Assembly (NCBI RefSeq): GCF_018130215.1
Contig: NZ_JAFCKQ010000037.1
Location: 1 to 64,000 of the forward strand
Length of the DNA: 64,000 nt
Reading direction: 5' to 3'
Source: Bradyrhizobium jicamae
GTDB taxonomy: Bacteria; Pseudomonadota; Alphaproteobacteria; Rhizobiales; Xanthobacteraceae
The first letter of the stretch is position 1; every line of letters begins with the position of its first letter. Shown piece after piece: positions 57,813 through 64,000 of the stretch. The notes below the pieces were generated by a model, which worked only from the letters and a program-made list of their open reading frames with translations, did no database searches and was not told where the DNA came from. The translations under genes were made by a program, and so were the position numbers.

Positions 57813-60800
57813 ATGCGAATCGAACGACGCAACACCACCAGCGGACAATCCCCTTACACCGGGATCAATTTCAGATTGACGACATCGGAGATCCGCAATC
57901 CCGACGGCTCCGTCGTGTTTCGCGCCGAGAATGTCGAGGTGCCGGAATTCTGGTCGCAGGTCGCCTCCGACGTGCTGGCGCAGAAGTATTTCCGCAAGGC
58001 CGGCGTCGCCGCGCGCCTGAAGAAGGTCGAGGAAGAGACCGTGCCGTCCTGGCTGTGGCGCTCGGTTCCCGACACCGAGGCGCTGGCGCTCCTGCCGGAG
58101 AACGAGCGCATCGTCGGCGAGACCTCCGCCAAGCAGGTGTTCGATCGCCTCGCCGGCTGCTGGACCTATTGGGGCTGGAAGGGCGGCTACTTCTCGAGCG
58201 AGGAAGACGCCCTCGCCTTCTTCGACGAGCTGCGCTTCCAGCTTGCCAGGCAGATGGTCGCGCCGAACTCGCCGCAATGGTTCAACACCGGCCTGCACTG
58301 GGCCTACGGCGTCGATGGCCCCGGCCAGGGCCACTATTACGTCGATCCGTTCACCGGCAAGCTGACGAAGTCGAAGTCGGCATACGAGCATCCGCAGCCG
58401 CACGCCTGCTTCATCCAGGGCGTGGGTGACGACCTCGTCAACGAAGGCGGCATCATGGACCTCTGGGTGCGCGAGGCGCGCCTGTTCAAGTATGGCTCCG
58501 GCACCGGCTCGAACTTCTCGCGGCTGCGCGGCGAAGGCGAAAAACTCTCCGGCGGCGGCCGCTCGAGCGGCCTGATGAGCTTCCTCAAGATCGGCGACCG
58601 CGCGGCCGGCGCGATCAAGTCGGGCGGCACCACGCGCCGCGCCGCCAAGATGGTCGTGGTCGACGTCGATCACCCCGACATCGAGACCTATATCGACTGG
58701 AAGGTGAAGGAGGAGCAGAAGGTCGCGGCTCTCGTCACCGGCTCCAAGATCAACCAGAAGCACCTCAAGGCCGTGATGAAGGCCTGCGTGAACTGCGAAG
58801 GTTCCGGCGACGACTGCTTCGACCCCGAGAAGAACCCTGCGCTCCGTCGCGAGATCAAGCTCGCGCGCCGCAACCTCGTACCCGACAACTACATCAAGCG
58901 GGTGATCCAGTTCGCCAGGCAGGGCTACAAGGACATCCAGTTCGACACCTACGACACCGACTGGGATTCGGAGGCGTACCTGACCGTCTCCGGCCAGAAC
59001 TCCAACAACTCGGTGTCGCTGAAGGACGACTTCCTCCGCGCGGTGGAGACCGACGGTGACTGGAACCTGAACGCCCGCACCTCGAAGAAGGTGACGAAGA
59101 CGCTGAAGGCCCGCGATCTCTGGGAGAAGATCGGCTACGCCGCCTGGGCCTCGGCCGACCCGGGCCTGCACTTCAACACCACGATGAACGACTGGCACAC
59201 CTGCAAGGCGTCCGGCGACATCCGCGCGTCCAATCCGTGCTCGGAATACATGTTCCTCGACGACACGGCGTGCAACCTCGCCTCCGCCAACCTGCTGACG
59301 TTCTTCAACACGTCGACCAAGCGCTTCGACGTCGAGTCCTACGAGCATCTCTGCCGGCTCTGGACCATCGTGCTGGAAATCTCAGTCATGATGGCCCAGT
59401 TCCCGTCGAAGGCGATTGCGGAGCTATCCTACGAGTTCCGCACGCTGGGCCTCGGCTTCGCCAATATCGGCGGCCTGCTGATGACCATGGGCCTGCCCTA
59501 TGACAGCAAGGAAGGCCGCTCGCTGTGCGGCGTGCTGACCGCTGTCATGACCGGCATCGCCTACAAGACCTCGGCGGAGATGGCGGCCGAACTCGGCACC
59601 TTCCCCGGCTACAAGAAGAACGCCGCGCACATGCTGCGCGTGATCCGCAACCACCGCCGCGCCGCCCATGGCAACGCCGGAGGTTACGAGGCGCTCTCGG
59701 TCAGCCCGGTGCCGCTCGATCACGCCTCCTGCCCGCAGGCCGATCTCGTCACCCACGCGATCCATGCCTGGGACGACGCGCTCGCGCTCGGTGAGCAGAA
59801 CGGCTATCGCAACGCCCAGACCACGGTGGTGGCGCCGACCGGCACCATCGGCCTGGTGATGGATTGCGACACCACCGGCATCGAGCCTGATTTCGCGCTG
59901 GTCAAGTTCAAGAAGCTCGCCGGCGGCGGCTACTTCAAGATCATCAACCAGGCGGTGCCCTCGGCGCTTCGCGCGCTCGGCTATCGCGAGAGCGAGATCG
60001 CGGAGATCGAGGCCTACGCCGTCGGTCACGGCTCGCTGTCGAATGCGCCTGGGATCAACGCCTCCACCCTGAAGGCCAAGGGCTTCACCGATGAAGCCAT
60101 CGCCAAGGTGGAAAAGGCGCTGCCGACCGCCTTCGACGTCAAGTTCGCCTTCAACAAGTGGACCTTCGGCGAGGACTTCATCCGCGACCAGCTCGGCATC
60201 GGCGCGGAAGCCATCGCCGCGCCGGGCTTCGACCTGCTCTCGGCGGTCGGGTTCACAAAACGCGAGATCGAGGCCGCCAACGTGCACATCTGCGGCGCGA
60301 TGACGGTGGAAGGCGCGCCGCACCTGAAGGCCGAACACTATCCCGTGTTCGACTGCGCCAATCCCTGCGGCAAGATCGGCAAGCGCTATCTGTCGGTCGA
60401 AAGCCACATCCGGATGATGGCGGCCTCGCAGCCGTTCATCTCGGGTGCGATCTCCAAGACCATCAACATGCCGAACGACGCCACGGTGGAGGACTGCAAG
60501 TCCGCCTACCTCCTGTCGTGGAAGCTCGCGCTGAAGGCCAACGCGCTCTATCGCGACGGCTCGAAGCTGTCGCAGCCGCTCAACTCGCAGCTCATCTCCG
60601 ACGACGAGGACGAGGACGATGCGGTGGAGGCGCTCTACGAGAAGCCGATGGCCGCGCGTGCCGCCCAGGTCTCGGAGAAGATCGTCGAGAAGCTGGTCGA
60701 GCGCATCGTCGTGATGCGCGAGCGCGAGAAGATGCCCGATCGCCGCAAGGGCTACACCCAGAAGGCCGTTGTCGGCGGCCACAAGGTCTATCTGCGCACC

Positions 60801-61589
60801 GGCGAATATGACGACGGCCGGCTCGGCGAGATCTTCATCGACATGCACAAGGAAGGCGCAGCACTCCGCTCCTTCATCAACAACTTCGCGATCGCAGTCT
60901 CGCTCGGCCTGCAATACGGCGTGCCGCTGGAGGAGTATGTCGACGCCTTCACCTTCACCCGCTTCGAGCCCGCGGGTCCGGTGCAGGGCAACGACTCGAT
61001 CAAGTACGCGACCTCGATCCTCGACTATGTCTTCCGCGAGCTCGCGGTCAGCTACATGAGCCGCTTCGATCTCGCCCATGTCGATCCGAACGAGAGCGGC
61101 TTCGACGCGCTCGGCAAGGGCGTCGAGGAAGGCAAGGAGCCGGACGAGGCCCCGACCCAGCAGGCGACCAAGTACCTGTCGAAGGGCCTGACCCGCTCGC
61201 GCACCGACAACCTCGTCATCATGCGCGGCGGCTCCGCCGCGGTGAGCTCGAACTCCGACTCGGCTCCGGCAGGCGGCAACCGCGTGACGTCGCTGGCCTC
61301 GCACGGCGCAACGGCCCGCGGCGTCTCCGACGCCATCGAAGGCGCCGTCGCCCTCAAGCAGGAGGTCAGCCACGACCTCTCGCCGACCGAGAAGTTGGAA
61401 GCGATGAAGTGGAGCAAGGCCGGCACCGCCGCAGCCGTCGCCGCGCCGTCAAAGGCAGAGCGTCGGGCCGAAGCGAAAGCCAAGGGCTACGAAGGCGAGA
61501 TGTGCTCGGAGTGCGGCAACTTCACGCTGGTGCGGAACGGGACGTGCATGAAGTGCGATACTTGCGGCAGCACGACGGGGTGTTCGTGA
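57813..61589 (+). CDS. nrdJ: Vitamin B12-dependent ribonucleotide reductase, class II
   Basis: 1258 residues from ATG 57813. It reduces ribonucleotides to deoxyribonucleotides using adenosylcobalamin, independent of oxygen. Visible landmarks are the N-terminal WFNTGLHWAYG and HACFIQGV region, GSGTGSNFSRLRGEGE, the active-site NPCSEYMFLDDTACNLASAN near 475, APTGTIGLVMDCDTTGIEP, and the C-terminal redox/zinc motif CSECGNFTLVRNGTCMKCDT ending in CGSTTGCS. Length is normal for the long alphaproteobacterial NrdJ. Upstream is an unusually long non-coding leader. A terminator follows after about 45 bases. Confidence 0.97.
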   Translation: MRIERRNTTSGQSPYTGINFRLTTSEIRNPDGSVVFRAENVEVPEFWSQVASDVLAQKYFRKAGVAARLKKVEEETVPSWLWRSVPDTEALALLPENERIVGETSAKQVFDRLAGCWTYWGWKGGYFSSEEDALAFFDELRFQLARQMVAPNSPQWFNTGLHWAYGVDGPGQGHYYVDPFTGKLTKSKSAYEHPQPHACFIQGVGDDLVNEGGIMDLWVREARLFKYGSGTGSNFSRLRGEGEKLSGGGRSSGLMSFLKIGDRAAGAIKSGGTTRRAAKMVVVDVDHPDIETYIDWKVKEEQKVAALVTGSKINQKHLKAVMKACVNCEGSGDDCFDPEKNPALRREIKLARRNLVPDNYIKRVIQFARQGYKDIQFDTYDTDWDSEAYLTVSGQNSNNSVSLKDDFLRAVETDGDWNLNARTSKKVTKTLKARDLWEKIGYAAWASADPGLHFNTTMNDWHTCKASGDIRASNPCSEYMFLDDTACNLASANLLTFFNTSTKRFDVESYEHLCRLWTIVLEISVMMAQFPSKAIAELSYEFRTLGLGFANIGGLLMTMGLPYDSKEGRSLCGVLTAVMTGIAYKTSAEMAAELGTFPGYKKNAAHMLRVIRNHRRAAHGNAGGYEALSVSPVPLDHASCPQADLVTHAIHAWDDALALGEQNGYRNAQTTVVAPTGTIGLVMDCDTTGIEPDFALVKFKKLAGGGYFKIINQAVPSALRALGYRESEIAEIEAYAVGHGSLSNAPGINASTLKAKGFTDEAIAKVEKALPTAFDVKFAFNKWTFGEDFIRDQLGIGAEAIAAPGFDLLSAVGFTKREIEAANVHICGAMTVEGAPHLKAEHYPVFDCANPCGKIGKRYLSVESHIRMMAASQPFISGAISKTINMPNDATVEDCKSAYLLSWKLALKANALYRDGSKLSQPLNSQLISDDEDEDDAVEALYEKPMAARAAQVSEKIVEKLVERIVVMREREKMPDRRKGYTQKAVVGGHKVYLRTGEYDDGRLGEIFIDMHKEGAALRSFINNFAIAVSLGLQYGVPLEEYVDAFTFTRFEPAGPVQGNDSIKYATSILDYVFRELAVSYMSRFDLAHVDPNESGFDALGKGVEEGKEPDEAPTQQATKYLSKGLTRSRTDNLVIMRGGSAAVSSNSDSAPAGGNRVTSLASHGATARGVSDAIEGAVALKQEVSHDLSPTEKLEAMKWSKAGTAAAVAAPSKAERRAEAKAKGYEGEMCSECGNFTLVRNGTCMKCDTCGSTTGCS

Positions 61590-61635
61590 TTTAGTCGACG
61601 ATCATCACGCCCGGGCTTGACCCGAGCATCTACGG

Positions 61636-61662
61636 AGGGCGGCTGAGAGGCCGCCCTTTTTT
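61636..61662 (+). terminator. nrdJ: Rho-independent terminator after nrdJ
   Basis: AGGGCGGC/GCCGCCCT stem with a six-base loop followed by six Ts, 46 bases past the stop. It is preceded by the phrase CGCCCGGGCTTGACCCGAGC, a small inverted repeat of a type recurrent in this group of genomes. Confidence 0.9.
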
Positions 61663-61707
61663 GTTGCGCCAAACAACTCAGCCCCGCCCTTCTTGCTCCA
61701 ACGTAGC

Positions 61708-62397
61708 TCAAGCATGACGATCGCGCCGTGAGAACGAAGCCTTCCTCATCGCCCCATTCTCGAGATACACCGTTCCGGTCAGTGCCGAGCCTTCCGCAAA
61801 CTCGGCGACGAAAGCGCGTCCGATATCGTCCTGCTCGATCGTGCCGAACGATCCGGGAATCAGGCGGCCGAGCCAGGCCACATAGCCCGGGGTGTGAACG
61901 TTGCCCGCGATGATCCCCGGGCGGAAAATCGCGAGGCGCTGGAATCCTATTTCACGCACCGCCTCTTCTTTCTGCCCCATGATGCGTGCGTAACGAATCC
62001 TGCTTGTCGTGGAGCTTCCCGCAGCCGACAGCAGAGCGAAGCGTGTGATACCGCCGGCCCGGCAGCCGCGGGCGAAGCCACCGACCACGCCGATTTCGAG
62101 CGCCTTCAGCGCCTCCTCGCTCCAGTTCAGGCTGCCTTTGCCGACGCCAATGCAGCTTGCTCCGTAGACGACATCTCCGTGCGCAACCATTGCCTGCGCA
62201 ATCTTGCTCACCTGCTCCGGAAAGGTGGCGTCCGCCGTATCCAGGATCACCTGCCGCACGCGGGGATCAGCGACCGGAGAAACCTCACGGCGATTGATCA
62301 TCACGACTTCTGCGCAGGCCGGTTCGGCGATCAGCGCGCGCACCACCGCCGATCCGACCTGCCCCGTGCCACCAACGATCAGGACGCGAAAGACCAT
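61708..62397 (-). CDS. NAD(P)-binding Rossmann protein, atypical SDR
   Basis: 229 residues. The N-terminal VLIVGGTGQVGSAVVRALI (5-23) is an atypical-SDR dinucleotide motif. Mid-protein RFALLSAAGSSTTSRIRYAR and the following RIMGQKEEAVREIGF fit the HTATIP2/NmrA-like branch, where Ser and a Lys-bearing helix mark the active site. It probably binds NADP and may be an oxidoreductase or redox-sensing protein. It is 27 bases downstream of the ExoD gene on the same strand. Confidence 0.85.
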   Translation of the reverse strand: MVFRVLIVGGTGQVGSAVVRALIAEPACAEVVMINRREVSPVADPRVRQVILDTADATFPEQVSKIAQAMVAHGDVVYGASCIGVGKGSLNWSEEALKALEIGVVGGFARGCRAGGITRFALLSAAGSSTTSRIRYARIMGQKEEAVREIGFQRLAIFRPGIIAGNVHTPGYVAWLGRLIPGSFGTIEQDDIGRAFVAEFAEGSALTGTVYLENGAMRKASFSRRDRHA

Positions 62398-62424
62398 CTC
62401 AGGTGTTCTCCCAGCCAGCGTGTT

Positions 62425-63048
62425 TTAGAGCCCCATCCACTTCATCACGGCATCGGCCGATGCCCAGAGCGTCCAGCCGAGCCCGAGCAGGGAGATCAGC
62501 GCAGCCGCCATCGCGACAGTCAGCAACAGGCCGTCCTCCTGCAGATAGGCGATCGCGATCAGCACGACCACGATGCCCGGAATCACGTTCACCAGCGGCA
62601 GCGGCCAGCCGGCCGAGAAGGCCAGGAGGAAGACGACCAGGCCCACGAGGCGGTCGATCACGTCTCTGCGCGCGTCCCAGCGCGGCCGGCTGATCCGCTC
62701 GATCGCCTCGAGCATCGGGCGGACGAAGACAGTGAATCGCTTGAATCGCTTGAAGTCGAACTGCCGCTTCGACACGAAGCGCGGGAACGCCGGCGCACTG
62801 CGGCCAAGCATCATCTCGACGGCGGGAAACAGCAGCGCCAACGTCGCAATCGTCGCGACGCCGGGGATGATCACCAGCAGTCCCAGCAGCAGCAGCAGAA
62901 GTCCGAACGAGCGCCTGTCGAGGTTTCTGAGCAGCCATTCGAGGTCGACGGGACCATCCGGCGCTTTCGCGACGAGTTCCTCAATAAGCTGGGAGGTGGA
63001 GCCGAGGCTGGATTTGGGCGCCAATGCGGCGTCGGACGAAGGGGGCAT
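62425..63048 (-). CDS. ExoD-family membrane protein
   Basis: 207 residues. A soluble N-terminal ~45 residues (STSQLIEELVAKAPDGPVDL) precede a membrane part with about four to five helices, including FGLLLLLLGLLVIIPGVATI and ERISRPRWDARRDVIDRLVG. This matches the ExoD family, first linked in Sinorhizobium to exopolysaccharide production and nodule invasion; the molecular role is unknown. It is upstream of an NAD(P)-binding protein gene and divergent from a small coiled-coil membrane protein gene. Confidence 0.87.
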   Translation of the reverse strand: MPPSSDAALAPKSSLGSTSQLIEELVAKAPDGPVDLEWLLRNLDRRSFGLLLLLLGLLVIIPGVATIATLALLFPAVEMMLGRSAPAFPRFVSKRQFDFKRFKRFTVFVRPMLEAIERISRPRWDARRDVIDRLVGLVVFLLAFSAGWPLPLVNVIPGIVVVLIAIAYLQEDGLLLTVAMAAALISLLGLGWTLWASADAVMKWMGL

Positions 63049-63112
63049 GCCGGCAAGGTGGTCAGTCCCGGCATCGATTGCAACCGCTGCCGAAGCGCTC
63101 TAGGAAGCATGG

Positions 63113-63658
63113 GTGAATAACGATTCGGATCAAGCATTGCACAGCCATTCGCCGTCAAGCCCGCTTGCTGCCGCTCCCCGCCGCTGGCCGTGGTTCCTTC
63201 TCGTCGCCATCCTCGTGCTTGGGGGCGCCGGCGGCGTCTACGCCTGGCCCCAGATCGCGCCGCTGGTCCCGTCTCTGGGTCACACCGCGCCTGGCGACCA
63301 AACGGCTGCAAGCGACAAGGACGCGTTGCCGGATCTGCTTGCGTCCCAGCAGAAGGCCGAGGACGACCTCGCAGCGCTCGGCCGGACGGTGGCGGACCAG
63401 CAGCAGCAGCTGAAGACCATGGCCGACCAACTGGATGGTCTGGCCTCGAAAGTCGAGGCACTCCAGACCCCAGCCCCGCCTCCTGCTCCGGTGCCACCAC
63501 CGGTTGCGCCGGTCGCGGCGGCCGAACAACCACCAGCGCCGGTCGCACAGGCTGCTCCGAAGCGGAGAAAGCCGGCGGCTCATCCGTCCAAGCCGGCAGG
63601 TCCGATTTCGACCGGCGGCGCGCCGCTGAACGCCGCCCCTGGTGGCACGGGTCACTGA
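63113..63658 (+). CDS. Hypothetical single-pass membrane protein with coiled coil and Pro-rich tail
   Basis: 181 residues from GTG 63113, with AGGAAG upstream. A single transmembrane helix (about 25-45, RRWPWFLLVAILVLGGAGG) is followed by a coiled-coil segment (about 70-118, DLLASQQKAEDDLAALGRTV) and a Pro/Ala-rich periplasmic tail from about 120. I recognise no family. The layout suggests an inner-membrane-anchored periplasmic protein. It is divergent from ExoD over 64 bases. Confidence 0.75.
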   Translation: MNNDSDQALHSHSPSSPLAAAPRRWPWFLLVAILVLGGAGGVYAWPQIAPLVPSLGHTAPGDQTAASDKDALPDLLASQQKAEDDLAALGRTVADQQQQLKTMADQLDGLASKVEALQTPAPPPAPVPPPVAPVAAAEQPPAPVAQAAPKRRKPAAHPSKPAGPISTGGAPLNAAPGGTGH

Positions 63659-63824
63659 GCCGTGCGGCGATCGGCGGGGCTGCTGCCCGTTTCGGTCGAT
63701 TGACCCGCGTGTGGGCGATATCCATATCCGGCGGACCACGCGGCTGCAGCCAAGCGCTTCGCCGTTCCCGGACATAGCCTGATACCTCCGGCGACGTCCT
63801 TCCAGCTGTCGTCCCGGAGCCCTC

Positions 63825-64000
63825 GTGCCAGCCCTCTCCATCCTCGATCTCGTCCGCGTCACTCAGGATACCGATGCGCGTGGCGCGCTCTACAATGCAC
63901 GCGATGTTGCCGTTCACGCCGAGCGCCTGGGCTATCGCCGCATCTGGGTGGCGGAGCATCACAACATGGCGGGGATTGCGAGCGCAGCAACGTCGGTGGT
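63825..64000 (+). CDS. Luciferase-like (LLM class) flavin monooxygenase, 5' fragment cut by the window end
   Basis: From GTG 63825 the frame is open to the window edge, 58 codons, reading LSILDLVRVTQDTDARGALY and then AERLGYRRIWVAEHHNMAGI. The WVAEHHN motif and preceding helix are characteristic of bacterial-luciferase-family FMN oxidoreductases (MsnO8-like group). The product would use reduced FMN and oxygen on an unknown substrate. The stop lies outside the window. Confidence 0.85.
   Translation, partial: MPALSILDLVRVTQDTDARGALYNARDVAVHAERLGYRRIWVAEHHNMAGIASAATSV

Overview
The window is GC-rich alphaproteobacterial chromosome, most likely from Bradyrhizobium or a close relative (Nitrobacteraceae). 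Supporting signs are the gene orders rne / amiC / mrcA / prfB and DsbA-like / aroQ / accB / accC, a DUF1236 secreted protein, a BA14K-family protein, an NDUFA12-type complex I accessory subunit, an EcfG-type (GGAAC-N16-CGTT) stress promoter and intergenic palindromes of a kind familiar from Bradyrhizobium. I see no phage, insertion sequence, transposase, CRISPR array, rRNA or tRNA gene.

Layout. 0-6.8 kb: an orphan branched-chain-amino-acid-type binding protein divergent from a NodU/CmcH-family carbamoyltransferase, then a DMT exporter, a 3-hydroxyisobutyrate-dehydrogenase-like enzyme and prfB, which needs a programmed +1 frameshift. 6.9-14.9 kb: cell-wall and RNA core genes, mrcA and amiC on the minus strand, divergent from rne, whose S1 domain carries a large insert with a His/Asp-rich core. 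14.9-22.5 kb: a catabolic group with an XRE-cupin regulator divergent from amidase, MFS permease and D-amino-acid-dehydrogenase-like genes, followed by dctA and an aminotransferase. 22.7-28.9 kb: envelope proteins (M48 protease, DsbA-like, DUF1236) and the aroQ-accB-accC housekeeping run.

29.0-32.1 kb is a translationally coupled sensory operon (CHASE3 kinase, single-domain receiver, receiver-HisKA_2 kinase). 32.1-42.0 kb is an MdtABC-type RND efflux operon with a NodT/OprM outer-membrane lipoprotein and two small coupled secreted proteins. 42.2-45.5 kb holds a DASS anion symporter, aat and a DUF2155 protein. 45.8-51.3 kb is an accessory stretch: SDR, HSL-type hydrolase, an ion-transporter-superfamily permease, a small coiled-coil protein, and a divergent GlxA-type regulator / DJ-1 enzyme pair. 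51.7-57.0 kb: NDUFA12, a BA14K protein, a receiver plus CHASE3-PAS hybrid kinase, and a second EamA transporter. 57.0-64.0 kb: a long structured leader with a candidate NrdR box, nrdJ, an NAD(P)-binding protein, ExoD, a coiled-coil membrane protein and the start of a luciferase-like monooxygenase cut by the window end.

Taken together this is conserved housekeeping backbone (rne, amiC, mrcA, prfB, aroQ, accBC, aat, nrdJ) interrupted by transport, efflux and signalling cassettes. The most notable items are the RNase E insert, the 11-residue-repeat secreted protein behind an EcfG promoter, the two small proteins coupled to the efflux operon, the nrdJ leader and the broken amidase N-terminus. All family assignments are from reading the sequence; no database search was run.
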